Origin: Oxyruncus cristatus
Lineage: Eukaryota; Chordata; Aves; Passeriformes; Cotingidae
Direction of reading: 5' to 3'
DNA length: 64,000 nucleotides
Assembly (NCBI GenBank): GCA_013399855.1
Contig: VXAY01001311.1
Coordinates: 101,812-165,811, forward strand
Below the pieces are notes generated by a model. The model was given only the letters and a program-made list of their open reading frames with translations. It was not told where the DNA came from and made no database searches. Position 1 is the stretch's first letter; every line of letters begins with the position of its first letter. The translations under genes were made by a program, and so were the position numbers. Shown here one piece after another: positions 24,701 to 38,028 of the stretch.

Positions 24701-27700
24701 CTGTGAGGACCTGCTGTGCATAACCAACCTCCAACCCTGCCTACAAGCTAAGTGGGATATACGGTGCTCTTAGGTCTGCCCTTAGGGGCATTTCACCTGT
24801 GCAGACACAGGGCTGCAGTGGAGCTGCATTTGGTGCTTGTACAGTAAGACCATACCTGGCCACGGCCCCACACAGGAAAAATTGTACAAGGAAAAGCACA
24901 TTTTTTTTTTTCTTCGCTAGAACAACGGAATCATTTGGGGCTTCGCTTGGCACAGCTATGCTGGGGAAATCACAATTTACCATGCTCCTAGTTGGCATTG
25001 CTGTTAGCAGAAGTTTGGAACGGAGTCCTAGTCTCACAGGACTTTCATAGCTCAGGAAGAACAGATTGCCTTTAAACTTACTGATCCCAGGCGACTTGGG
25101 TCTTTGGTGTTTTCTTGACAGCCCTGGGAGCTTGTGTGAGCTAGAACAGGCTTTTGCAGAGCTTTTGTAATGTACCACGATTTGTTTTAAACTAGAATAT
25201 CCTTCCTTCATCTGTAACTGCTTCTACCACATTACTTTTTGGAGCAGATTTGAGTACTGCTTTCTGCAGAAGGTAATTTGTAACCATTTTTACTTTAACC
25301 CATAACCACTTATTTATCTGAGATCAGAAGTTTGCTAATAGTTTGGGAAATTGGATCTTTTTCCAGTTACCTTCCCAGCTTCAAATCTGGTGCAGGAAAA
25401 AAAAGTAGGTCAGCCCTCCAAAGAAAAAACATCCTTCCTTTCTCCTGCCATCCAGCACCCCGTCCTCTAAAAAAAGGAAAAGAAAAGGAAAAAAAAAAAA
25501 AAGGCAAACCCAAATATAGAGAACAGAGGCAGAGAGTGCATTTCAGCATGAAACCTTCTATATCAGTCCTGCCAAGAAACACAACAGTATTAATTAATTT
25601 TGTACTTATTTAAAAGCTTTAGTACTATGTTTGGTCCAAATCAAACAAAAAAAAAGAAATAAAATTCCTCTTATGCTGAAATAATGTACAAAGGGGAGCA
25701 TTTGGGACAGTCTACCTAAAAGTGGACCACAACCATCCCCATCTTAATCCCATGGGCTCTACTTTAGAAGTTTAGTTTCTTGTATCACATTCTCTACTTT
25801 TCCATTAGTACTCTCCAGGTCACTACCAGTAATATTCAGATTCATAGCAAAGTAGTTCTTAATTCTTTGCTGTTTGAATTTCAGCCTGCTATTCACTTTT
25901 CAGCCCTCATGCTGGTCTGCTTAGTGACATTCTGCTGATGGGAGGACGTCTTTGGTAGACACAGGGCAGTTTTACTGCTCCTGAACCCTCTATGCTTCTC
26001 TTCCAGAGGGGTGACAGACTGGCCAAGTGTCTTTGTACCCTGGCTGTACCTACCATATGCCAGAGCTGAGTGAGTGTGAGGGTGTCCTGTCAGGCACACG
26101 CTCCTGCGCTTCAGTTCCTCTTCATCCCATGCCAGAGCCTTTGCACAAGGACCAAACCACTGCTGATTTCTTGAGTAGAAGTAGCAGCCACGAGCAGATT
26201 TGGACAAATCTTCCCCCACTGTCTGTCTTGCCCTCTCCTTTATATTGCTCTAAATCAGACCTGGCCAGTGGATGGGTCAGATCTGGTCCCTAATAAAGTT
26301 TTACTCTCCTCTCCTCTGGCACAGCTGGCAGCACAACCTGATTGCTGCCGCTGCTGTAAGGCTCTGGGAACAGGGATAGAGATAGGGGTGAAACAGGGAG
26401 CCAAAGTTGTCAGGACAGGCTCAGCAGCAGAGCCATGTAGGCCAGGCCGTGTCCTCCTAACACATAATGAGAAATTAAAGTGGTCTCCAACTTCTGGGCA
26501 GCAGTGAAAAATTATCTGGGCTACAGTACATTAAAGTGAAGCAATGGCAGAGTCTCAAGGAGAGCACACCTGAATTCAGAGTGTTTAATTCTCATTTTGA
26601 TTTCTTGTCCACTCTTCTGTTGCATTGTGAGGAAAAATAGTTGTTATTCTTTTACAAGAAGCATGCTGACTATATAGTTTATGTTGACTTCTTGGAATCA
26701 GTAGTAAAGTCTAACCCAAAATCATGAGCCAGGTCTTAGAACCCTCCAAGACAACCTTAAAAATCCCAAGCATATTTTGCAAAATAAACCAAACATTTGG
26801 ATCTCTCTTCTTTGGCTTTTCTGTTTTTAAACTGCCTGATACACATATTCCACCTTTCCTCTCTGTCATATGTGCTAAAAAATAATGTTTAAAAATATTT
26901 TTTTCCTGTCAACAGCATGCAAAGCTATAAAGAAAAAAAAAAGGCATCAGGTATTATGGAGCTTGCAACAAAACACAGACAGCTGTTTACACTCTATCAG
27001 GTATTTTTTCCAACAGTTTGAAGATGTCCCAGCTTTATGGCTAAAGACACTCTGAAGTGGTGTTGCTCATCTTTTTTGTCATCCTTTACCTCTCCTTTTC
27101 TCAGGGATCCTTGCAGCCATAGCTCTTGGACATCAGAATTAGAAAACATGCTTCTGGTCTTTGCAGCTTGTGTATAGCAGCACTTGGGCTTAGTAAGTGT
27201 TTTCAGATCTCTGCCTATCAATCCTACTAATTTTGTTCTCATCACAAACAGTCTTTACAACATTTTTTGTGGAAAAGATTGCAATATCAGTAGTTGCTCC
27301 AGCGAGAAGCAGATTAACAGCATTATCATCTGGTGCCGGCATGTCATACAACTGACATACATCACTCCAGATACATTCAGGTGTTACATATGGGGCTGTG
27401 AAAATACAGCTTTTGCTCCTGTCACGGAGGTCTACACACCCTACTCTCTAACCTTTGTCTCTTGATAGGATTTTCAGGATTCCTGTCACATTAGGGATAT
27501 GCATTTGTAAATTATTTGATCCCACACAGGTAAAAATCCCAAGACCTTTGACAAGGAAACAACCTTCTTCTTCATTAATGTCTCTTCAGAAACATATTCC
27601 TCTCCCCAACAGCTGGCAGTGCTGACCACTACTCTCCTCATACTCAGTCCTCAAATTCTTGAGGAGTTCCTCAGCTCAGCTGAGCCTCAGGGGATGCCTC

Positions 27701-28000
27701 TTGCCTCAGAGATCACTCCCTTCTTTCCTATCATTTGGTCACAGTTGGAAAGGGGGGACCAGCCAGTGTTGCCAAGGGACTACAAACTGTGAATAAAGAC
27801 ACTGGTTTTATAGTTTGCTTGTGTTAGATATAAGTATCAGAGAGAGATTAATGCCATAGTATTTCAGGGCAAAATTAAATTCCATAATTTTACAAATATT
27901 ACAGGAAAGCTGGTTGAACAAATTAGCTAGGGGCACATCCCAAACTTATTGATGTATTTTCTGGAAGACGGCAAGGCTTTAACCACCCGTTCAAAGTAGA
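12761..28000. other. Intergenic or unassigned sequence downstream of BCAT1
   Basis: I recognise no gene, tRNA, rRNA or interspersed repeat in this stretch. It contains scattered homopolymer tracts (A-run near 14781-14799, T-run near 18781-18795, TTG repeats near 21631-21648, A-run near 25489-25502). An AT-rich block at 13520-13640 looks like a conserved non-coding element. Several short minus-strand segments have splice-like borders (17616-17686, 18101-18189, 20340-20395, 21520-21595, 25082-25123), described in the findings. The open frames seen here are otherwise no longer than expected by chance and match no family I know. Confidence 0.6.
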
Positions 28001-28121
28001 AGAATTTCTGGCGGCCGTGAGGATGGTGCTGCTGGATTGCAGGAATCCTACAGCCGAGGCTTCCTTCGGGAAAGGGCTGCTCTCGCGTCCTTACCAAAGC
28101 AGCCTTTTATTAGTTAGCAAT

Positions 28122-28131
28122 AGATGGCGCT
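28122..28131 (+). promoter_or_regulatory. CTCF-like core motif
   Basis: The ten bases AGATGGCGCT fit the conserved CTCF core AGRKGGCRSY at every position, and the preceding GCAAT partly fits the upstream half. The motif lies in a small CpG-rich pocket between BCAT1 and the gene-poor region. A single motif match is weak evidence and binding is an inference. Confidence 0.35.
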
Positions 28132-31100
28132 CAGTTTCCACCTGTCCGACGCCGTCAGGCAGAAAATGTATTTGAAGTAATTAGGGCTGCGAGATAACAC
28201 TTAAAAGGGTTACTGCTGAAGTTGATGAAAGTGTGTGGGCATGGAGAGGCAGGAGCGCCAAGATGCTTCACCAGCTGGAGAAGTCTTAGGTGAGATAGTC
28301 TGGCTGCCAGAACAGGCTGCCAAGATAGTCAGAGGGAAGGAGCCAGGAACTGGAGAACGATTTGCAAATTCTTGAGAACAGCTATCGCGATCCCCGAGCT
28401 GGCTGGGTCAGGTAATGCCTGTCATTATCAGCGATTGAGGATCCCAGGCCAGACGTGTTAAAATTCCTCTAGAGATTCTCAGCCTAGTTGGTGGTTTGTC
28501 ACAAACTCTCCTCATCCTGGGATTAACCCGTTCCCCAGTGCAGGGGATATGGTTGAGCCGTGTCATTTGGAGTGAGGATGGTCTGGCAGAACCACAGCAA
28601 AAGGCTTCAACAACTTCCTGGCAGTCCTGCTGGCTCATCACCCCATGGCTCTTGGTGCTTCCAGGTGTGGGGAGCAGACATAAGTCATTCCTCACATGAA
28701 GCAAAAGGGACAGGGAAGAGGTTTCCCTACTGAATTTTGTGTTTGTTTTTGGAGGCAGCAGGGAGTGCCTTCGCAGCACAGGGCTCAGTGCTTGCAGTTT
28801 TCATTGCACTGGCTTTCTCTTTTGTGTGATAGCTCAGCAACCCGTGGGTGACAGGCACATATGAGGAAAAGGACAGGACAGCTTATTGCAATAGCGAATC
28901 ACTCTTGTGCATGCTGTGGAAATTATAAGAGGAGAGGCTGTCCTGCTGGGAGCGGGAGCACAGCTGGTGCCATATGGCCTTCTCCATGCTGCTCCGTTAG
29001 CTATCCTCACCTGGCCACGCGGAGCAGCTGCCTGCAGTCCCCTCATGGATTTCTTAATGCTGTGCAGTCTGCCCTCATGCAGGATCATGCCCAAGATCCC
29101 TGCTTTTTAAGGTACAGACATGGAGTTACTTAGACAGGTGCAGAGTGTGTTTGCCATTAGGTGGGGGTGTGGGTATCCCATGCATGGCAGTTGTGGGTAC
29201 CAACAGCCCTCAAATGCTTTGCCAAAATGAAATAGGTCATGAAAATCACTGAGAAACTTGTTTTCTTAAACAGTTTCACCACACACATGCAGATGCACCG
29301 CAACATAACTTGTAGGGCCTTTTTATTTCCATCATGGAAAAATCTCTTCCTGCATTTCCCAGAAGGCTTCTCCTCAGAGCTGCTTTGCATAATGGAATGA
29401 GCTAAGTTGGAGTGTTTTGTGGATGATGGCTGCACTGTGCACGCTTTGCAGTACACTGGCTTCTTTATTAGGTGAGCAGGAGCTGGCGCTGCTGGAGCCA
29501 ACAGAAGTAAGGGTGTGCAGGAAGAAAAGGAGTAGCCCACAAAATGAAATCCTAAGCAAGGACGTGAATCAGGCATGGAAGATACAGAAGATACAGAAAC
29601 ACAGTGTTAAAGCAAGGGCCAGGGGCAAATTTTGCTCAGAGACACACCATTTTAAAATTAAAAGCAAAATGGAAATCTTGTATCAACTTTACAAAATCCT
29701 TGAAATTTGTCAGATCTGACCCAACAGTAGTTCATCAGGAAGAACCAGACTGTGACTTGCTTTGTGTGAGGAAAGGTATTCAGGTGAGTGAGGCTCATCT
29801 GGACTCTCAGTCCTGCATCCTCCAAGTCAAGTGGTTTTTGCAGGACCTAATAGTCCTCTTCCTAAATAATGCCGGTTGTTTTGAAATACGACTGTTCACC
29901 AGTTTGTCGGCATTAGAGCAAAGTGTAATGGATTAGATGCTTGAAATACAGAGCCTAGAGGTTTAAATGTAGAAGCTCTTCTGCCCCTCTTCTTGCCTCT
30001 TATCCCTCAACAGAGCTTTTCACCTAGGACTTCGGTTCTCTCTCCCTGTTCCTCTAGTGGAGCTGGTCTTACAACAGTGGTGTGAAAAGGATTGGTTCCA
30101 TCTCTGATCAAAGATCTAAGGGGAAGTGGTATTGGTATTATCATTATTCCTGCTGTTACTACTACTACTGCTGCTGCAATTTGTATCTCTCTGTAGTACT
30201 TTGAAAATTAAAATATTGTCATAGATTAAAGACAGTTAAAGGAGTCCTCTTGCCACCAGCCCCCGGGTTCCTACTTGTGCTCGCAAAGCTGTCTTCTAGA
30301 AACACTCGGAAAGGGATGCCTGTCGTTTTTGGCAAAAAAATTAAAAACCCCAATGCCAAAGGCTTTAAAGGGTCTTCAGTGGTGGAGTTTTATTTAAAAA
30401 GATACCAGGAAGGCTGCAGTGCTTATCTAAGATTCTAAGACTTTCCAGTACTCATCTGATGTCAAACATAGGCCATTTCACTTTGTTTTGCCAGCCTGTG
30501 GCTTTGGGAGCTCTGCTGCAGGGTTTGGAAAAGCTTGTCTTCATGCTGGCAGCTCGTGCTGTTCTGAGGGGAGAAGAGGTGGCTCGTGCCACCAAGCAGC
30601 AGGACACACTCCTTTTTTTTATATGGTCAGACAAAGGGTGTACAGAGCAGAGCCTCAGACCCACAAATGCGGTGTAATTAAAATACTGGATGTTAACTGT
30701 TAAAAGTAGTCCGAACAAAAAGCTGTGAAAGAGATAATAAAAAAAAAAACCACAGAGATTTGAATTACTGCTAAATGAAGCAATAAATGCACATACAGTC
30801 AGTGATGAATCCTAATTATTATTCTGAACTTCTGCCTTATTAGTAACGTACACTGGCTGGTGAGCGCAACAAACTGCAAGAGGCAGAAGGGATTCTCCAG
30901 TGTCTCCCTTCTTCCAGAAGGTGTTGCTGTTATACAGCTCTGTTACAGACTCACAAAGCCATGTAGAAAGCAGGGTGGAATAAAATGTGGTAAGGCTGGA
31001 TAAAAAAATATGTAAACCATACTAAGTATATAGAATTCAGTCACAAGGATTTCTATTATGCAGGGAAAAGAGAGCCTTTAGTGTAGTATGTGTCCACTGT

Positions 31101-33950
31101 ATAAATAGTTCGGCAAAATGTAAACACCAAATATTTCCACCAGAGATCTTTGCAACCTCATGTACAGTAGCTCTACTTTTCCTTCTCATTAAGGACTTCT
31201 TTTAATAAAGAGGCTTTTGTGGACAGAATTGGGAAAAATAGCAGCCACCTGTAACTTTTTTTTTAAGCCTAACAGTACATACAGTACATCTATCAAAAGC
31301 AGAGGAATTTGAAACCTGCAGACTTTTTAAAGAAGCGAGTTCCACACACGATATAAAACAAATGCCATGTGTGCACCAAGCCAAGCAAATTAACAAAAGG
31401 GCAGGGGCAATTCCAATATTGCTTAAATAACTCAGGCTTAATAATGGGCTCTTTTCACACAAGTGAAAGCTGAAATGTGTTTAAGAAGAAAAACATGCAT
31501 TTTTATTGTATTGTGTGGCAAGAACCTTGATTTTTTTAAAAAAACCTTTTTTTATTAAAAGCCATTAGCCTAAGCACATGAATTCTCTATGGGGTTTTTG
31601 CCAGTGAATGTTGCACCTTGGTGTAGGGCTGTTCTCTGTGGGTAAAGGGGAGAGATTGGTTTCCCTGGACCGTTATGTATTGCTGGCCTGTCAGAAGTAC
31701 TCTCTTGAGGTCCCTTCCCTACCAGATAGGCATCACAGAAGTCCCCTGAGTGTTGCTTTGTTTTCTGTCAGTGTTCAGGGGGAAGCCAAGTGTTGTGTGG
31801 GTACAGTGAACAATGCAGTGCAGAGGTTGGTTCTGCAGAGAGGCAGAACTTGCTCCAGTACTGCTAGAGCCAGATTGGTGTCTTTGGACACTCAGCAGTT
31901 CTGTGTGTAAAACTGAAATGTCCCCAAAGGTAGCACCTTTAGGTCAGGGCAAGTGTATTCAGTTAAATTCATGTTTGGAGCTCACATGTCCCTTATTTTT
32001 CACAGCCCTAGATAACTTACAGAACCATTAATGTGACCTTTCAACTCCAGCTCTTGGTGGCTGGTGTGCTCATGGCGAACCGTGGTTGTGTTTTACAGAG
32101 ATTTAGAGTCATTAGGGTTTCCTTAAAAAGGAAAAAAATATTTTTAACATGATTATGCTCATATTTTTCAGTTCAGTGGAGAGTGACAAAGAGACAGGAC
32201 AAAAAGATACCAAAAAAATGACTCACGCAGGAAATTTAAAATTACGCTTTGGTTGATAAAAACAGTCCTTTGTATAGAACTGTTGGGCCCCATCTTCATT
32301 GCCTTTGAATAAGCAATACAACATGTCACACATAGCTTTTCCTGTTGGCCTACATTTAAACTTCTCAGTTTCCTGTGGCCACATCAACATTAAAAGATTG
32401 TGTGCATAAGACATTTGCCATCCTTCTGTATAAAAAACAAAGGACTTCTACCACAGATCCACTAGAGATGAACTTGAGCTCCTCTGTGATACAGAACTCT
32501 CTCTGATCACAACATTGAAAAATCACTGTCTTTTGACTCCAGCCCTGTCTGAGTGTGTACAGCCTGAGATTAAGGACTGAGATATTGCTGTGCCAATGCT
32601 ATACTTGCCAGGTATCTGGAGCTGTTGATGGCTTGCTCTGTGTCTCAGGTGTTACAGAGGCTTCTGCACCAACTGCTCGAATGCAATTGGCATTCAAGAC
32701 ATTCCAGAAATTCTCTAGAAATTCTCCAGGTGACATTTTGTCAATGCCAGGGGCCAAAGGTGTGAACCAGAGCCATCTGTACCCTCCAGAGACTGTATCA
32801 TGGTAGGGGAACCTTTAGAGTCACATAGGCTTTATTGTGGCCCCTTCGTGCTTCCATAGTATCAGCCAAGATTTTTCCTCTAGTTAAAAGTGCTTTGCAA
32901 TCATTAACAAATAACTATATGACTTAAGATTTTGTTCCCCTTTGGAAAACACAGAAATATGTCCGAGAAGATGAGATGGCCAAGAATCATGAAGTCACAC
33001 CAAGGATGTGAATAGAAATTATTAGTTCTCAGTTCCTCTTTTTCCAGCCATGGGTTTTGGTTGTAATTTATTCTTAGTAGTGTCCTATTGTCTTGCCATG
33101 AAATTAGATACAGCTTTTTGAGACAGGGGCATCACCTTTCTTTTTGCCTGTTACAGACCTCACTAATTGTTGTCTCTAGGGCCATAATGAGTATCATGAG
33201 CATTACTGTTGGACTTTCAGCTGCTCGGCTATGTCATTCCAGTGAGCTTGAATTAGAGCCTGAACCTCGATTCAGCTTTAAATACAACAGTTCAGATGTA
33301 CAACCACGTCATCCTGGATCCACAAGCTGCTGTGCATCAGCTGAGTGGTGGCAGGTTGGATGCTGAGGCCTGATGCTGTACCAATTCCTCAGTTTTGCTG
33401 GTCACTTCAGAAAGATGTGTTTCTCCATGTACAGGCTACAGTGGCATTTCCAGCTTACCTGAAGCACAGCTGTTGCTGGTATTCTCTGCTGTCATACTAA
33501 AAAGTGACTTATTTTTGTTTAGTATTTTTGATGTACAAGTATTTGTCAAACTAAATACCTTAGTGAAATACATGTGTTTGTGCATCAGCCAATATAACTA
33601 AAGAGAATGCGCCATTATCTTTTTTCTTTCTTCACCTTTTCCATTTTGAATAGTATTGGGGTTTTGGATCCAGCTGTGGCAAAGAAGGTGGATTGTCATT
33701 ATACAATTCGAGAAACAAGATACCAGACTCTGGAACAAAGTGCTTCAGCTCTGAAACAGTTTATGCTGCTTCAACCAGTGGCTCTGAAGTAGAGCTGGTT
33801 GAAATTTGGTTGGTTTTCCACATTTATTTATTTGTAATTTTTAAATCACTTTTCACAACAAACAACATAGAAAAAAAGATGTATTTTTCAATTTACTCAG
33901 AAATAAATGTTCCCCAGCCTCCCCCATGTTGTTATTTTTCAGTACAATAA

Positions 33951-33974
33951 GGGGGGGGGGGGGGGAAAAAAAAA
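33951..33974 (+). repeat. Homopolymer G15 followed by A9
   Basis: Fifteen consecutive G residues (33951-33965) are followed directly by nine A residues and then an A/G-rich tail. Long G runs are rare in vertebrate DNA, can form quadruplex structures and are error-prone in sequencing, so the length may not be exact. Confidence 0.9.
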
Positions 33975-36900
33975 GGAAAAGGAGGAAATCAAAAAGTTAA
34001 CAAAATTGATTTAAACTGAAGACTCTTTAAAGAGCAGAGCAGTTATTTGCAAAATATTCCAATTTTTAAACAAAAGATGGTGGGGTTTTTTAAACACCAA
34101 ACCAACTTTCAGGACAAAATGTTGTAACCACCTTTACTCAAATGCTACCTACATTGGTGCTCTTCTCCCTGACCTGGCTCTGCATTACTTGCCTGCCATA
34201 ATAAAGTATAAAACCATCTTTAGAGAATGCAGAGTCCCCTCTCACGGCTGGCTGCTTTCTTGACCTGGTGTGTGGTCTGATTACAGATGAGACAGCTGAA
34301 AATAATGACTGTCACAAAGTGACAGTAACCCCCTTCTGATCTCAGGCAGCCCCTCAGCTCTCCGAGGCGGGCGAGTCCATTCTCAAAAACAAATGGACTG
34401 GGTACTTCAAAGGCCTCTTCTGGGCAACTGTCAATACATCAGTTGGATTGCAAAACAACCCCTGATCTACCTGTAGCAACAAAAATGGGCCCACTTGAAT
34501 ATCCCAGGAACAGAGCAATCCCTGATCTCCCGTTCGACCAGCACAGGTCACTGTTGTCTTTGTGCAGCCTGGCTGGTGAGGAACCTTGTTATGCCACCGA
34601 CTGAAGAAGCCAAAGGAAAACAATTGCATCACACAGGGACTTTTTTTTTTTTTTCCTGCCATGCAGGAAAGGGCAGGCTATGCAGCAGTCATCAAGCTGC
34701 AATCTGTAAGGTTTTGTTTTGTTGTTCAGTGCTGAGCAATATGGTCAGACACCAGCACTCAGCCACTGAATTCCGTGAGTCCCAGTGCCGGCTGTTTGTG
34801 GCCTCTGTGTCCGTCTGCTGATCAGTGATTTGAGACTGTGTGCTTTATTGATCTCCAGGCAATCTAGATTTTAACAGGGCTCTTCTAGGGCTCTTCCCTT
34901 GACTGTTTCAAATATAACTGTCACAGAGAGTCATATCACCTTTCCTCCTTTACCCCACACCCTTGTGGCACCTATCGCAGGGCCAGCTTGTTGTTGCTCT
35001 CCCTAGTACCAAGGATCATCCTGGCTGTGTGAGCTTTCCTTGTGGCAAGGAGGGAGGAAGAGAAACCAGGAGGAATTTCATCTGTGATTTCCAATAAACA
35101 GACAAATCTTGCTGGGGAAATGGCCCTTACATGGTTTGCTGGCTGGATTCAGCAGCAGGGGGCCCACAGTTAATGAGCTCTGCCTTTGCCACTGGGTTTT
35201 ACAGCAGCTGGAGCCACGTCCCACGGGAGGCACAGATGATTCAGCTGCTGGACAAACAAGGAATTAACACAATAATATTAAGCAAGAAATATCACCATGA
35301 GCTCCTACTTCTTTGCCCTCTCCCCTTCCTCCCCTTATGTAAGGCTGTAAAAAAACAGACCTTGGTTGATGGTTTAGAGGGAAATGTTTGACATTTTGAG
35401 ATGTCAAATATAAGGATAATATAAGGATAATAAGGGCTAGTGTTAGGGCTGCCTTTGGCCAGGGCACAGTTGGGAAGGAGACAGTGGAGCCCCCTCAGCT
35501 GTGCTGGGTGCCCATGCATGGCCAGAAGCCCTGCCCACCTCCAGCTTTTTTGGCATGCCAGGCCAGAGAGAGCTTACTGTGTGTAACCATAGTAGCATTC
35601 TGGGGGCAGCCCAAGGAGGAGTGTACATTTGCTCCTTGTGTGCTCTGAGACCTGAAGGGAACAGCTGGGGCAGGATGGTCAGGTGTGCCACAGCAGCACC
35701 TCATCCCAATGGGGAGAATTCCTTCCTGAGCCTGAGGGAGAGCCCTGTGGGAAGTGGCTCCTTCTTGATGCTGTCCCAACCCTCGCCCCTTCACAAGCAG
35801 TGGCTGAAAATCTGCTCAAGGCCAAAACAGTGTTAGTGGGAAGCTGAAAAACATGCCAATGCACGATCCCTTTGCTGGCTTTCAGGTTCTCAGTGCACCA
35901 GGGATCCATGCTGCTCTTTGCATTGAGCTGACCCTGAGAAACTTCTTTGGCTGGTAAACGAAGTGAAGAATATCTCAACCTGTCTGCTTAGGAAAAAAGT
36001 ACAAGAGGGACACCTGGCATTCCTGCACTTTCCTTCTCAGTCCTGACAAGTAAACGATTGATGAAGTACCTGCATATTGTCTCTCCTTATGTGATCCAAC
36101 ATGCCACAGGATCTGCTTTTCACCTGAATTATGAAATGGCCTCCCCAGGGAGAGAGATTTTTGTGAAAAAGCAACCTAAGATGGGGATACCACTGACACA
36201 GATTAGGAAGCACCTCCAGCATCCGTCCCTTTACATTCAGGTCCAATGCACCTGCACTGGACTGAAGCCCTTCCTCGTTCAGTTGCTACTGACATGTTAA
36301 AAAATACTTATATACCACCATGGATAAAAGAAATGTGCAGGCTATTCATACAGACAAACATAAGCCATAGAGCAATGATCTTCAAAATGATCAAGTTATT
36401 CTTCCTACCAAACAAAATGGTACAAAGAGAAGTGGATTGCTGTTGTTATCCAATTAAAAATGCCCAGGCAGCACTCAGATGAAATCCTGTGCTGGACATG
36501 ATCTGTATTTTCATAGATCAGCCCACCACGTCAGCCAAGAGTGAGATGCTGGGCATTTGAACGACATGCATTGCCCTCACAATTGGAAGGAAATTATTTG
36601 TGATTGTAGTTGTCCTTCACTATTCCTTAGTATTATTTATTGCTCCCATTTGAATAATGCCCTGAAGCTTTGATTAAAAACTGGCAATGAATAGAGTGCA
36701 GTCAAACTACTCTTGCTCTTACTGTAGTTGTACCCTGTCACTGGAGAAAACACCTTTCCCTCAGATACTCTCCTTCTGCAGGTCTTCCTCTCCTTTTCCT
36801 AGTCAGCAGGCGTGTTGGCAGCTTTCCCTCTGAGGAGTGGGATGTGCTTCCTGGACGCTTGTCCATCACCTCTTACATATCAGTCACAGTATTTATTTTT

Positions 36901-38028
36901 GATTTGCATGTGCTTTTGGAGATGCAAAATGCTGAGCATATGCTGACTGCTATGGGTGGCATAAAGTAGATGGGGAAAATAATGTTGTTCTTTGTCTAGA
37001 ACCTCACAAATGTTAAAAACTGCAACATGTTATTTACATTTTATTCTTGTTCTGTAATACCATTAAGAACAGATATATATCTTGGGACTTACTACATTGC
37101 TTTGGTTTACTATCCTTGTCACATCCACTGTGCTTTGTATGGTTTATAGTTGCCACGCCCATTTGTTCTGTCCAGCCACTGATCTGGAAATGAAATGTCC
37201 CAAACCTTGATGTTTACTCTTTACCCAGTAGATGCCCTGGTAGAATGTGGATAGCAATAACCCAAGTGACCTCCTGCAACTTCTGTATGACAAAACCTTG
37301 CTTAATCCAGTCAGTAAAAAACCCTAACAAACCCAGTACAAATAATCAGAAGGCATTTTAAAAGTAGTAAAGCTTGACACAGCCTGCCTGAGCTTGACCA
37401 CTTGAATGAGAGAGGAGATCTCTCTGAGTATCACTCTTTTTCTCATGGAAGTTGTCAGGCAGTTGCTCTTCTTCAGATGGAAAGAAATTGAAAAACTAAT
37501 CTTGGTCATTGGTCATCCGGGCTTCAGGACTGGCAAAATTGGAGGTATAACTTGCCTGAGCCAAGAAATCAGGATAGATTCAGTTCCTTCCCCAGAACTC
37601 ATTAGTTCTCTTAACTGAGGCTGTCAACTAGTCCTTTGTCCTCCATGGCCTACTGTTAAATTAAAGCAGGGTGTAAGAAATACACCAATACCTGTGTCAT
37701 ATCAACTAGTGAATGTTATTCTAGTGCAGCCCACTAGTCTTCAGACTTAAATAGTCAAAAGAATTGATCTGTCAATAAGTACAGAGAAACATATGATATT
37801 CAGTGTCCCCAGAGAGATATAGGTCATCTGTAATAAAACTCCCTGGCATTAAAAATCTGAAGAAAAATGTTATGAAAGTATTTAGACTAAGGAAAGTGGC
37901 AAATTTGATGGAACGTGCAGGACAAAGTGTTTGAAATAGAAAACAATAAGGAGATTGAGAATATCAATTGTAATTCTAAGAGAGAAATAAATGGGGTGTT
38001 TATTATTGTTCACTCACTCCTAAAAAAA

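Larger units (their letters stand above)
28001..38028. other. Intergenic sequence with CpG pocket and CTCF-like motif
   Basis: The first 170 bases are CpG-enriched (28005-28165) and include a CTCF-like core. ACT/GCT trinucleotide repeats lie near 30158-30178. A G15 run followed by A9 occurs at 33951-33974. A minus-strand 199-base open segment at 32227-32425 is discussed in the findings. I see no recognisable gene. Slightly more GC-rich sequence at about 35440-35960 has several overlapping open frames but no homology I recognise. Confidence 0.6.

Noticed and set aside
24741..25211. A 156-codon minus-strand open frame.
   Set aside because: It includes a lysine run from a T homopolymer and no recognisable domain. 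Only the short splice-bounded piece at 25082-25123 was kept, as a weak candidate.
35440..35978. Overlapping minus and plus open frames in slightly GC-rich sequence.
   Set aside because: Several frames are open at once, which reflects base composition rather than selection. No splice signals or homology are visible.
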